This document shows positions 16,963 to 26,316 of a stretch of DNA of 64,000 nucleotides, piece after piece (the first letter of the stretch is position 1; every line of letters starts with the position of its first letter). Made by a program: the position numbers and the translations under genes. This stretch comes from Stutzerimonas stutzeri (GTDB lineage: Bacteria; Pseudomonadota; Gammaproteobacteria; Pseudomonadales; Pseudomonadaceae), in contig CP077641.1 in NCBI GenBank assembly GCA_019056435.1, positions 2,294,001 through 2,358,000 of the forward strand, read 5' to 3'. Under the pieces are notes generated by a model. That model was not told where the DNA came from and made no database searches. It saw only the letters and a program-made list of their open reading frames with translations.

Positions 16963-19359
16963 TCAGGCCGGGGTGGTCTCCGTTGCCGCAGACTTGCTCG
17001 CCGCCTGCTTCAACTTGCGCATCTGTTCCACGCCCCAGAGCACACGCTCGGGTGTCGCCGGAGCATCGATCTGCGGCTGCGCCCGGTAGTCGGCCAGGCT
17101 CGCCACCGCATCCTTGATCGCGCACCAGACCGAGATGCCGAGCATGAACGGCGGCTCGCCCACGGCCTTGGAGTGGAACACGGTGTCTTCGGGGTTCTTG
17201 CGGTTCTCCACCAGCTTGACCCGCAGATCCAGCGGCATGTCCGCCACCGCCGGGATCTTGTAGCTGGCCGGGCCGTTGGTCATCAGCTTGCCCTTGTCGT
17301 TCCAGACCAGCTCTTCCATGGTCAGCCAGCCCAGGCCCTGGACGAAGCCGCCCTCGACCTGGCCGATGTCGATGGCCGGGTTCAGCGAGGCGCCGACGTC
17401 ATGCAGGATGTCGCTGCGCAGCATCTTGTATTCACCGGTGAGGGTATCGACGATCACTTCCGAGCAGGCCGCGCCATAGGCGAAGTAGTAGAACGGCCGC
17501 CCGCGTGCCTGACTGCGGTCGTAGTAGATCTTCGGCGTGCGGTAGAAGCCGGTGGAGGACAGCGAGACCTGGCCGAAATAGGCCTGCTGGATCAGCTCCT
17601 CGAAGCTGACGTAGTGGTCGCGCAGGCGCACCTGGCCGTTCTTGAATTCGACGTCTTCCTCGAAGATCTGCCACTTGCGTGCGGCGAACTCCACCAGCCG
17701 CTGCTTGATGGTCTGCGCCGCATTCTGCGCCGCCTTGCCGTTGAGGTCGGCGCCGCTGGAGGCTGCCGTCGGCGAGGTGTTGGGCACCTTGTCGGTATTG
17801 GTGGCGGTGATCTGGATGCGCTCGATATCCACTTGGAACACCTCGGCCACCACCTGCGCGACCTTGGTGTTCAGGCCCTGGCCCATCTCGGTGCCGCCGT
17901 GGTTCAGGTGGATGCTGCCGTCGGTGTAGACGTGCACCAGCGCGCCGGCCTGGTTGAGGAAGCTGGCGGTGAAGCTGATGCCGAACTTCACCGGCGTCAG
18001 CGCCAGGCCCTTCTTCAGGATCGGGCTTGCAGCGTTAAACGCGCGGATATCTTCGCGTCGCTTTGCATAGTCGCTGCTGGCTTCCAGCTCGGCGGTCATC
18101 TCCTCGAGCATGTTGTGCTCGACGGTCTGGTAGTAGTGGGTGACGTTGCGCTCGGTCTTGCCGTAGTAGTTGCGCTTGCGCACCTCGAGCGGGTCCTTGC
18201 CCAGCTCGCGGGCCACCGCGTCCATGATCTCCTCGATGGCGACCATGCCCTGTGGACCGCCGAAGCCGCGGTAGGCGGTGTTCGAGGCGAGGTTGGTCTT
18301 GCAGCGATGGCCATTGATGGTGGCGTCGCCCAGGTAGTAGGCGTTGTCGGAGTGGAACATGGCGCGGTCGACGATCGAGCCGGAAAGGTCCGGCGAGTAG
18401 CCGCAGTTACCGGCGAGGTCGATCTCGATGCCGTGCAGCAGACCGTCATCGTCGAAGCCGACGTCGTACTCGACGTAGAACGGGTGGCGTTTGCCGGTCA
18501 TGGTCATGTCTTCCATGCGCGGCAGGCGCATCTTGGTCGGCCGACCGGTGAGGTGCGCGATCACCGCGCACAGGCACGCAGGTCCCGCGGCCTGGGTTTC
18601 CTTGCCGCCGAAGCCGCCGCCCATGCGGCGCATGTCGATGACGATCTTGTTCATCGGCACGCCGAGCACTTCGGCCACCAGCTTCTGCACCTCGGTGGGG
18701 TTCTGCGTCGAGGTGTAGACGATCATGCCGCCGTCTTCGGTGGGCATGACCGAGGACACCTGTGTCTCCAGGTAGAAGTGCTCCTGCCCGCCGATGTGCA
18801 GCGAACCCTGCAGCCGACGCGGCGCGCTGGCCAGGGCGGTGGCCGAGTCGCCGCGCTTGTGGGTGTGGCTGTCGAGCACGAAATGCTTCTTGTGCAGCGC
18901 TTCGACCACGTCGAGCACCGGCTCCAGATCCTCGTATTCGATGATCGCGGCCATGGCCGCCTTGCGTGCGGTTTCCAGGCTGTCGGCAGCCACGGCGATC
19001 ACCGGCTGGCCGATGAACTCGACCTTGCCGTCGGCCAGCAGCGGGTCGCCGGGCATCACGGCACCGATGTCCAGCTGGCCCGGCACGTCCTTCGCCGTGA
19101 TGGCGATGGCCACACCCGGAATCTGGTAGCAGGGGCTGGTATCGATGCTGACGATGCGGGCGTGGGCGCGCTCGCTCATGCGGGCATAGACGTGCAGCTG
19201 ATTGGGAAACTCCAGGCGGTCGTCGACGTACACCGCCTCGCCCGAGACATGCTTGGGCGCGCTGTCGTGCTTGACGCTGCGACCGACGCCGGTGACCAGA
19301 TCCGCGGTGAAAAGGGCGGCGATTTCGTCTTGAGTGCGTACAGGGCTGTGGTTAGACAT
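16963..19359 (-). CDS. xdhB: Xanthine dehydrogenase molybdopterin-binding subunit
   Basis: A 798-aa large subunit holding the molybdenum cofactor and oxidising hypoxanthine to xanthine and xanthine to urate. Domain order: a/b hammerhead (residues ~25-140, GEAVYVDDRLE), then the two-part molybdopterin domain with QNPTEVQKLVAEVLG, GGGFGGKETQA, FGGPQGMVAIE and GQGLNTKVAQVVAE. The frame is intact and the length normal. Its ATG lies 8 bases inside the end of xdhA. Confidence 0.96.
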   Translation of the reverse strand: MSNHSPVRTQDEIAALFTADLVTGVGRSVKHDSAPKHVSGEAVYVDDRLEFPNQLHVYARMSERAHARIVSIDTSPCYQIPGVAIAITAKDVPGQLDIGAVMPGDPLLADGKVEFIGQPVIAVAADSLETARKAAMAAIIEYEDLEPVLDVVEALHKKHFVLDSHTHKRGDSATALASAPRRLQGSLHIGGQEHFYLETQVSSVMPTEDGGMIVYTSTQNPTEVQKLVAEVLGVPMNKIVIDMRRMGGGFGGKETQAAGPACLCAVIAHLTGRPTKMRLPRMEDMTMTGKRHPFYVEYDVGFDDDGLLHGIEIDLAGNCGYSPDLSGSIVDRAMFHSDNAYYLGDATINGHRCKTNLASNTAYRGFGGPQGMVAIEEIMDAVARELGKDPLEVRKRNYYGKTERNVTHYYQTVEHNMLEEMTAELEASSDYAKRREDIRAFNAASPILKKGLALTPVKFGISFTASFLNQAGALVHVYTDGSIHLNHGGTEMGQGLNTKVAQVVAEVFQVDIERIQITATNTDKVPNTSPTAASSGADLNGKAAQNAAQTIKQRLVEFAARKWQIFEEDVEFKNGQVRLRDHYVSFEELIQQAYFGQVSLSSTGFYRTPKIYYDRSQARGRPFYYFAYGAACSEVIVDTLTGEYKMLRSDILHDVGASLNPAIDIGQVEGGFVQGLGWLTMEELVWNDKGKLMTNGPASYKIPAVADMPLDLRVKLVENRKNPEDTVFHSKAVGEPPFMLGISVWCAIKDAVASLADYRAQPQIDAPATPERVLWGVEQMRKLKQAASKSAATETTPA

Positions 19360-20802
19360 AAGCGGTCACCCTCGTCTCGGTCTTTGGCGCGTGTTGTTCG
19401 AGGAAGCATTTGCGCAGCAGGTTCTGTGCGACCAGCAGGCGGTATTCGCGGCTGGCACGGAAGTCGGTGAGCGGTGTGAAGTCCTTTTCGAGCGCCGTGC
19501 AGGCCCGCTCAAGCGTCTCGGTATCGAACGCGGCGCCGATCAGCGTGCGTTCGCAATTCATGGCGCGCTTCGGGATGGCGGCCATGCCGCCAAAGGCGAC
19601 GCGCGCTTCGTCGATCACGCCGTCAAGGATTCTGAGTTCGAAGGCGGCGCAGACGGCGGAAATGTCGTCGTCCAGACGCTTGAGACCTTGTAGGCGCGGA
19701 ACAGGCGATCCGGCGTGGCGCGCGGCACCCGCACCTTCTCGATGAATTCCCCGGGCTGGCGCGCGGTGACCTTGTAGTCGATGAAGTAATCCTCGAGCGG
19801 CAGGGTGCGGCTGCTGGCGCCCTTGCGCAGGACAACGTCGGCGCCCAGGGCGATCAGCAGCGGCGGCGAGTCGCCGATGGGCGAGGCGTTGCCGATGTTG
19901 CCACCGAGCGTGCCCTGGTTGCGGATCTGCAGCGAGGCGAAGCGCTGCAGCAACTCGCCGAAGTCCGGGTACTCGGCGGCCAGCGCGGCGTAGCAGTCGG
20001 TCAGCGGCGCGGCCGCACCGATCTCGATATGGTGGTCGGTGATCTGGACCTGCTTCATCTCGGTGATCTGCCCGACATGGATCATCACCGGCAGCTCGCG
20101 ATGGAACTGGGTGACTTCCAATGCCAGGTCGGTGCCACCGGCAAGCAGACGTGCATCGGGATTGGCGGCGTAGACCTCGGCCAGTTCGGCGACGGTCAGC
20201 GGCGACAGGCAACGCTTTTCGCCGTCGCTGAGCTCGGCCATTTCACGCGGGGCGATGGATTTGAGCTGAGCGATGGTCTCGGCTTCATGAGCATCGAACT
20301 GGTCCGGTTGGCGGTTGCCGCAGGCCTGCTCGGCGGCTTCGAGGATCGGCCGGTAGCCAGTGCAGCGGCAGAGGTTGCCGGCCAGGGCTTCGTGGGTCTG
20401 ATGTGGATCGTACGTCTGCACGCCGTCGCCGCGATTCTTCTGCAAGGCGAACAGGCTCATGACGAAGCCCGGGGTGCAGAAGCCGCACTGCGAGCCGTGG
20501 CAGTCAACCATCGCCTGCTGGACGCTGTGCAGACGGCCCTGGTCCTTGAGGTCTTCGACGCTGATGAGCTGCTTGCCGTGCAACGCAGAGACGAAGGTCA
20601 GGCAGGAATTGAGGGTGCGATAGCGCAGACGGTCGCCCACCAGCTCGCCGACCACCACGGTGCAGGCGCCACAGTCACCGGAGGCGCAGCCCTCCTTGGT
20701 CCCGGATTTGCCGCGGTGTTCGCGCAGGTACTGCAGCACGGTGATATTCGGATCGAGCGTCTGCTCACGGCGCAGTTCTCGATTGAGAAGAAACTGGATC
20801 AA
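19352..20802 (-). CDS. xdhA: Xanthine dehydrogenase FeS/FAD subunit (frame broken near 19681)
   Basis: The small subunit, ~483 aa, carrying two [2Fe-2S] clusters and FAD, passing electrons from XdhB to NAD+. The N-terminal ferredoxin motif GCASGDCGACTVV and the second-cluster motifs CGFCTPGFVMS and CRCTGYRP are clear; a FAD-binding middle (LLAGGTDLALEVTQ; GTLGGNIGNASPIGD) follows. After FRAYKVS one base is missing; the C-terminal FAD domain continues as KRLDDDISAVCAAFELRILD in the next frame. First gene of its operon, preceded by two RutR-like sites. Confidence 0.92.
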
Positions 20803-20857
20803 GGCGGGCCTCCGGGAAATTGTTGTTCTGGGCTCTGGCGGTGGAAATTAGCGTTAT

Positions 20858-20873
20858 CTGACTTTTCGGTCAA
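20858..20873. promoter_or_regulatory. RutR-like operator 1 upstream of xdhA
   Basis: CTGACTTTTCGGTCAA; its complement TTGACCGAAAAGTCAG differs by one base from the site before the purine permease (10870). It lies 56 bases upstream of the xdhA ATG. Confidence 0.55.
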
Positions 20874-20880
20874 CAAATTC

Positions 20881-20896
20881 CTGACCCAAAAGTCAA
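20881..20896. promoter_or_regulatory. RutR-like operator 2 upstream of xdhA
   Basis: CTGACCCAAAAGTCAA, a second copy of the TGACY-N4-RGTCA pattern, 23 bases from operator 1 (about two helix turns), compatible with two dimers binding the same face. Confidence 0.5.
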
Positions 20897-20971
20897 CGCG
20901 ACCGACAAGCGCAGTCCGGATGGCCCTACGAAGCGGCCATCCAGGTGGGTTGAACATGATGTCAGTCTGGC

Positions 20972-21946
20972 TCAGGCGGGCAGCGTTTGCTGCTCGCGGC
21001 GATAGGCGTAAGTCTCGGCGAAGCGCGAGAGCATGTACTGGCTGCAGGTCGTCGCCGGGTACTTCGGTGGGTTGCTGCTGCTATGGCAGCCGGGCAGGCA
21101 GGCGATCTCGGTGTCCGGGTGCGGCTCGGCGAAGAAGGGCATGGAGTAGCGATCCACGCCCAACGGGCTGACCACACGGTGCGGCGTCGACTTGTATCGG
21201 TCGTTGCTCCAGCGGGCCATCATGTCGCCGATGTTGACCACGTAGGTGCCCTCGATGGGCGGGGCGTCGATCCATTCGCCCTTGACGTTCTGCACCTGCA
21301 GGCCGCCGGCCTGGTCCTGATAGAGCAGGGTCACGCAGCCGTAATCGGTGTGCGCACCGGCGCCTTGCTGGTCGTCGCTCGTGGCCGTCTGCCGGGGCGG
21401 GTAGTGAATCATGCGGAACACGCTGATGGGCTCGACGAAGCGCTTGTCGAAAAAGTCCCGCTCGATGCCCAGGGCGAGTGCGATGGCACGCAACAGGGTG
21501 CAGGCGAGATCCTGCATGTCGCGGTAGTGCCCTTCCATCAGCTCGGCCCAGCCTTCCAGCTGTGCCGGGTGCCGGTTGGGGCCGCGCAGCGGTTTGCCGG
21601 CCAGCACCTCGGGATGGTCGGCCGCCATGTGGAACCCCATGTCGAAGGTTTCCTTGAGGTCGCATGGCTGGTTCGGGTCCAGCTGCTCGGTGGCGACGGC
21701 ACCGTAGCCGCGGTGGTGCTGGCTCCTGGTGATGTCGATCTCGAGCTTCTGCTCGGCCGGCAGTGCGAAGAAGCGGCGGGCATGCTCGCTCAGCGTGGCG
21801 ATGCGCTCGGCGCTGATCGGATGACCCTCGATATAGAAGAAGCCCCACTCGCGGCAGGCGCGGTCGATGGCCTCGGCGACGGCCAGATGGCCAGCCTCGT
21901 CGGCGTTATAGAGCGGGGAAATATCGATGATGGGTAGTGAATTCAT
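20972..21946 (-). CDS. 2-oxoglutarate/Fe(II) oxygenase, isopenicillin-N-synthase-like
   Basis: A 324-aa cytosolic non-haem iron oxygenase. The N-terminal DIOX_N part starts MNSLPIIDISPLYNADEAG; the catalytic double-stranded beta-helix has the iron ligands in AHTDYGCVTLLYQD (HxD) and STPHRVVSP (distal His), with R and S of the 2OG site in RYSMPF. The open frame runs to 22066, but ATG 21946 begins the domain. It lies between the BMP binding protein and xdhA on the same strand, so its substrate may be a purine or nucleoside derivative; that is inference from place only. Confidence 0.83.
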   Translation of the reverse strand: MNSLPIIDISPLYNADEAGHLAVAEAIDRACREWGFFYIEGHPISAERIATLSEHARRFFALPAEQKLEIDITRSQHHRGYGAVATEQLDPNQPCDLKETFDMGFHMAADHPEVLAGKPLRGPNRHPAQLEGWAELMEGHYRDMQDLACTLLRAIALALGIERDFFDKRFVEPISVFRMIHYPPRQTATSDDQQGAGAHTDYGCVTLLYQDQAGGLQVQNVKGEWIDAPPIEGTYVVNIGDMMARWSNDRYKSTPHRVVSPLGVDRYSMPFFAEPHPDTEIACLPGCHSSSNPPKYPATTCSQYMLSRFAETYAYRREQQTLPA

Positions 21947-22082
21947 GGCTGACTCCGGGTACGACGCCGCCGGTCTTCTCGTACCGGCGGCCTTCGAGGG
22001 CAATGCCCCTGCGTGCGGTTCGCCCGGAGGCGGGACGGCACTGCAATTGCGCAACGCGCCGGCCACCGCCGGCGCGGTACGC

Positions 22083-23165
22083 TTACTTCGGCATATCGGC
22101 CTTGATGCCTTCGACGTAGTAGTTCATCGATGCCAGGTCGCCATTCGAGGCAGTCTGACCTTCGGCGATGCGCACGGTGCCGGCCTGGTCCTTGATCGGG
22201 CCGGTGAAGGGATGGAATTCACCGCTCCTGATGCTGGCGATGATGGTTTCGGCTTCGGTTTTCACCTCAGCCGGAACCAGATCGCTGATCGGCAGGCTGA
22301 TGGTGTCTTCGGCCAGGCCACCCCAGAAGTCCTCGGATTTCCAGCTGCCGTCGATCACGGCTTGCGCCGACTTGGTGTAGTGCGGGCCCCAGTCGTTGAC
22401 GATGGAGGTCAGCACCGCCTTCGGCCCGAAGTGCTGCATGTCCGAGGCGTAACCGACGGAGTAGACGCCACGACGCTCGGCGGCCTGAATCGGCGCCGGG
22501 CTGTCGGTGTGCTGGAAGATCACGTCGGCGCCCTGGTCGATCAGCGCGTTGGCCGCATCGGCTTCCTTGCCCGGATCGAACCAGGAGTTGACCCACACCA
22601 CCTTGATTTCGGTGCCGGGGTTGTACTTATCCAGGGCCAGCTGGATGGCGTTGATGTCGCGGATGACTTCCGGGATCGGGAAGGAGGCGACGTAGCCGAC
22701 CTTCTTGGTCTTGGTCATCTTCGCCGCGAGGAAGCCGCCGACATAGCGGCCTTCATAGGAGCGCGACAGGTAGGTGCCGAGGTTCTTCGCCTGCTTGTAG
22801 CCGGTGGCGTGCTCGAAGGTCACCTTGGGGAATTGCTTGGCAACCTTCACGGTCGGGTTCATGTAGCCGAAGGAGGTGGTGAACACCAGGTCATAGCCGC
22901 TCTTGGCCATGTTGCGGATCACACGCTCGGCGTCGGCTCCTTCGGGGACGTTCTCGACGAAGTTGGCCTCGACCTTGTCGCCGAGTTTCTCGACCATGTA
23001 CTTGCGGCCCTGCTCGTGCTGGTAGGTCCAGCCGTGGTCGCCGATGGGGCCGATGTAGACGAAGCCGACCTTCAGCGGGTCGGCCGCAGAGGCGGACAGG
23101 GCCGTGCTCAGGCCGATGGCTGCGGCAATACCGCGAAGCAGGGATTTCCTTGTGGTGTTCTGCAT
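22083..23165 (-). CDS. BMP-family (PnrA-like) nucleoside-binding lipoprotein-type ABC substrate-binding protein
   Basis: A 360-aa periplasmic binding protein with a cleavable signal peptide (MQNTTRKSLLRGIAAAIGLS, cut after ASA). BMP/PnrA family marks: KVGFVYIGPIGDHGWTYQHE near the start and DVIFQHTDSPAPIQAAERRG in the middle. Family members bind purine nucleosides or related bases for ABC import. No ATPase or permease of this type is next to it, so its transporter partner must lie outside the window. Start at ATG 23165 chosen because the signal peptide begins there. Confidence 0.85.
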   Translation of the reverse strand: MQNTTRKSLLRGIAAAIGLSTALSASAADPLKVGFVYIGPIGDHGWTYQHEQGRKYMVEKLGDKVEANFVENVPEGADAERVIRNMAKSGYDLVFTTSFGYMNPTVKVAKQFPKVTFEHATGYKQAKNLGTYLSRSYEGRYVGGFLAAKMTKTKKVGYVASFPIPEVIRDINAIQLALDKYNPGTEIKVVWVNSWFDPGKEADAANALIDQGADVIFQHTDSPAPIQAAERRGVYSVGYASDMQHFGPKAVLTSIVNDWGPHYTKSAQAVIDGSWKSEDFWGGLAEDTISLPISDLVPAEVKTEAETIIASIRSGEFHPFTGPIKDQAGTVRIAEGQTASNGDLASMNYYVEGIKADMPK

Positions 23166-23232
23166 TGAGGTGTCGCTCCAATTGCGTGTCGTTATAGGTC
23201 CGCCGAACGGCTGCCAGAGGATTTGCAAAAAG

Positions 23233-23248
23233 CTGACCAACTGGACAG
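23233..23248. promoter_or_regulatory. Possible weak RutR-like site upstream of the BMP gene
   Basis: CTGACCAACTGGACAG has the CTGACCA-N2-TGG core of the RutR consensus with mismatches in the right arm. It lies about 70 bases before the BMP start. Weaker than the azgA and xdhA sites. Confidence 0.3.
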
Positions 23249-23434
23249 AACTCGGTGGCCGCCGGCTGGCGATGACGGGGCGCTTTGAAACCAGGCTCGC
23301 TTCGATCCGGCGCGGTGCAGGCGTCGAACTATATGCCACAGTTTGGTGCGCCGCCCACGTTGATTTTTCGCGGCAATCGTGCCGGCGCGATGCCGCGGTA
23401 TAGTGGCGGCTCGCTCTGCCGGGTGGTCCTGGCG

Positions 23435-23448
23435 CTGGAGCGCTCCAG
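23435..23448. promoter_or_regulatory. 14-bp palindrome CTGGAGCGCTCCAG
   Basis: A perfect palindrome 50 bases before the deoxyribosyltransferase start, in the 332-base divergent region 23166-23497. Apart from this and the weak site at 23233, the region shows no gene. It may be an operator; no factor is known to me. Confidence 0.35.
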
Positions 23449-23497
23449 GCATTCGGCCGAGCGGTGTGCAGCCTGATCGGCCAGGGGAATGAACAGA

Positions 23498-24013
23498 ATG
23501 ACGTTGACGATTTACCTCGCCGGTCCCGGCGTGTTTCGGCCTGACGCGCGTGAGCACGGCGAGCGGCTCAAGGCCTTGTGTGCAGAGTTCGGCTTCGTCG
23601 GCCTTTACCCGCTGGACAAGCAGGTGCCTGACGATATCCAGGCGCCTCGCGAACAGGCGCAGTGGATCTATCGGGCCAATCTCGAGTTGCTCGACCAAGC
23701 CGACGCGGTGCTCGCTGATCTGAATTTCTTTCGTGGCGGTGAGCCCGACAGCGGTACCAGCTTCGAAGTGGGCTACGCCATTGCGCGGGGCAAGCCGGTT
23801 TTCGGTTATCTGGACGGCCAGGGCAGCTATGCCGAGCGGCTGCAGCGCGCGCATCCGCAGCTTTGCGGGCTGCCCGGCGTCGATTGCGACGGTTTGCATC
23901 TCGAAGCCTTCGATCTGCCGCTCAACCTGATGCTGGCCGTGCCCGCCACGCTGAGCGTAGGCGGGCCGCGCGAGGCATTGCGACGGATGGCCGACGAGTT
24001 GGGCTGGCCTTAA
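23498..24013 (+). CDS. Nucleoside 2-deoxyribosyltransferase
   Basis: A 171-aa cytosolic enzyme swapping or hydrolysing the base of 2'-deoxyribonucleosides. Family marks: IYLAGPGVFRPDA at the N-terminus, DAVLADLNFFRGGEPDSGT (catalytic Glu context in DSGTSFEVGYA). ATG 23489 is in frame, but AGGGGA lies 8 bases before ATG 23498. It reads towards the 8-oxoguanine deaminase and shares the TTAA palindrome at its stop with that gene. It could release purine bases for the local catabolic pathway. Confidence 0.88.
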   Translation: MTLTIYLAGPGVFRPDAREHGERLKALCAEFGFVGLYPLDKQVPDDIQAPREQAQWIYRANLELLDQADAVLADLNFFRGGEPDSGTSFEVGYAIARGKPVFGYLDGQGSYAERLQRAHPQLCGLPGVDCDGLHLEAFDLPLNLMLAVPATLSVGGPREALRRMADELGWP

Positions 24014-25364
24014 CTGGCAATCAGGTCGCGTGCCGCCTGACGGTGGTCGGCGATCAGGCCTGCCACGTCCAGCCCTTCGATCTGGCCATCGACCACCTGC
24101 CATCGACCGCCGACCATCACGCGGTCGGCGCGATCCGCGCCGCACAGCAACAGCGCCGAGACCGGGTCGTGGCTGCCGGAGAAGCGCAATTCGTCGAGCT
24201 TGAACAGCGCCAGGTCGGCCTGTCTGCCCACCGCCAGCTCCCCCAGGTCGTCTCGGCCCAGCAGTCGCGCGGAGCCCCGTGTCGCCCAGCCGAGCACCTT
24301 GTCCGGTGTGATCTGCTCGGCGCCGTAGCGCAGGCGCTGGATGAACAGCGCCTGGCGTGCTTCGAGCATCATGTTGGAAGCATCGTTGGAGGCCGAGCCG
24401 TCGACCCCCAAACCAATGGGTGCTCCCGCCGCTTCCAGTGCAATGGTCGGGCAGATGCCCGAGGCCAGGCGCATGTTTGAGCTTGGACAATGGCAGATGC
24501 CGTACCGGCGGCGCCCAGGCGGGCGATCTCGTCTTCATTGAAGTGAATGCCATGGGCCAGCCAGGTTCGACTGGACAGCCAGCCGACGCTGTCGAGGTAA
24601 TCCACGGTACGCAAACCGAAGCGCTGCTTGCAGAACGCTTCTTCGTCCAGGGTCTCGGCCAGGTGGGTGTGCAGGCGAACGTCGTGGTCGTCGGCCATTG
24701 CCGCACTGGCGCGCATGATTTCCGGCGTGACCGAGAAGGGTGAGCAGGGCGCCAGCGCAATCTGGATCTGCGCCCCGGCGCCGCGCTGGTGGTAACGGCC
24801 GATCAGGCGTTCGCTGTCGGCGAGAATGGCCTCGGCGGTCTGCACGGTCTGCTGCGGCGGCAACCCACCGTCGGCTTCGCCCAGGCTCATGGAGCCGCGG
24901 GTCAGCATGGCGCGCATGCCCAGTTCGCGGACAGCATCGATCTGCACGTCGATGGCGTTTTCCAGGCCGTCCGGAAAGAGGTAGTGATGGTCCGCTGCCG
25001 TCGTGCAACCGGACAGGAGCAGTTCGGCCAGCGCCACCTTGCTGGCGAGCTTCAGGCGATCCGGCGTCAGCCGCGCCCACACCGGATAGAGCGTCTTGAG
25101 CCAGGGAAACAGCGGCTGGTTGACCACCGGCGCCCAGGCGCGGGTGAGGGTCTGGTAGAAGTGGTGGTGGGTATTGATCAAGCCCGGCAGCACGACGTGC
25201 TCACCGGCGTCGAAGGTACTATCGACCGGTGCCGAAGGCGTCTGCCCGGCGTTGAGCAGTTCGGCAATCACGCCTCCTTCGATGACGAGCCCGCCTGGGG
25301 CCTTCTGATCGTTAGCGGTGTAGAGGGCGAGGGGATTCTTGATCCAGATACGGCTGGCAGTCAT
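24010..25364 (-). CDS. 8-oxoguanine deaminase (frame broken at 24500-24501)
   Basis: A zinc amidohydrolase, ~451 aa, of the family that turns 8-oxoguanine into urate. The metal motif is LPGLINTHHHFYQTL; further family parts are LHTHLAETLDEEAFC and WLAHGIHFNEDEIARLG. One base is missing at CC 24500-24501 (plus strand); after it the protein continues as PSSNMRLASGICPTIALEA and GVDGSASNDASNMMLEA, with a zinc-binding Asp in VDGSAS. Its product urate is the PuuD substrate, so it fits the cluster. S-triazine/cytosine-deaminase-like alternatives cannot be excluded fully. Confidence 0.85.
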
Positions 25365-25520
25365 GGCCGGCTTCTCCTGAGTTGATGTCAGAAATGAGCC
25401 AGCTCAGTTATGCCCTGTCTGCTGATCCAGGGGCGTGGCCTCTGGGCCACCTATGCGGAAGGCACCATAGCGCCCGCTGAAGGGATTGTCACCGTCTCTG
25501 TTCGGTAGGGCATCGCCATG

Positions 25521-25592
25521 CCTCGTAGGAGCCAGCTTGCTGGCGAAGCGTCTTGCGTCGCGTGCTTCGCGAGCGAACTCGTTCCTACGAGG
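25521..25592. repeat. REP/BIME-like element upstream of the braG end
   Basis: Outer arms CCTCGTAGGA (25521-25530) and TCCTACGAGG (25583-25592) are exact complements, with an inner hairpin GCCAGC-tt-GCTGGC (25531-25544). This CGTAGGAGC...GCTGGCGAA form is typical of Pseudomonas extragenic repeats. It lies in the gap between the deaminase start and the liv/bra operon end. Confidence 0.8.
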
Positions 25593-25613
25593 AATGGCGA
25601 ATGACGTGGTCGG

Positions 25614-26314
25614 TCAACCCCCGAGATAGGCGTCACGCACCTTCGGGTTGGTCAGCAATTCCTCGCCGCTGCCCTGCATCACGATACGCCCGTTCTCCAG
25701 CACGTAGCCTCGGTCGGCCAGCTTGAGCGCCTGGTTGGCGTTCTGCTCGACCAGGAAGATGGTCACGCCATCCTCCCGCAGCTGTTCGATGATCTCGAAG
25801 ATCTGCTGGATGATGATCGGCGCCAGGCCCAGCGATGGCTCGTCGAGCAACAGCAGCTTGGGTTTGCTCATCAGCGCCCGGGCGATGGCGAGCATCTGCT
25901 GCTCGCCGCCGGACATGGTACCGCCGCGCTGATGGAAGCGCTCCTTCAGGCGCGGGAACAGGGACAAGGCCTTGTCCAGCTGCTCCTGGAACTCCGCCTT
26001 GCTGGTGAAGAACCCGCCCATGGCGAGGTTTTCCTCGACGGTGAGGCGGGCGAAGATGCGCCGCCCTCGGGCACCACGGCGATGTCCTTGCGCATGATGT
26101 CGCAGGTCTGTTTGCCGACCAGTTCCTCGCCCTCGAAGCGGATGCTGCCTTCTGACGCCATGGGCGTGCCACAGAGCGTCATCAGCAGCGTCGACTTGCC
26201 GGCCCCGTTGGCGCCGATGAGGGTGACTATCTCGCCCTTGCGGACTTCGACGTTGACGTTATGCAGCGCCTGGATCTTGCCGTAGAAGGTCGAGACGTTT
26301 TCGAAATACAGCAT
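25614..26314 (-). CDS. braG: Branched-chain amino acid ABC transporter ATPase, LivF/BraG (frame broken near 26062)
   Basis: A ~233-aa ABC ATPase of the HAAT family. Walker A GANGAGKS and the start MLYFENVSTFYGKIQALHNV are in the first frame; after VVPEG one C is missing and the rest (MGGFFTSKAEFQEQL, MSGGEQQMLAIARAL, LLLLDEPSLGLAP) is in the second. Last gene of braCDEFG, two bases after braF. Confidence 0.92.
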
Positions 26315-26316
26315 GG

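Noticed and set aside
16834..19470. An 878-aa plus-strand frame opposite xdhB, and similar long frames opposite uacT, puuD, guaD, azgA, bra genes and rapA
   Set aside because: They have no recognisable domains and mirror the codon pattern of the real gene on the other strand; in GC-rich DNA such shadows are common.
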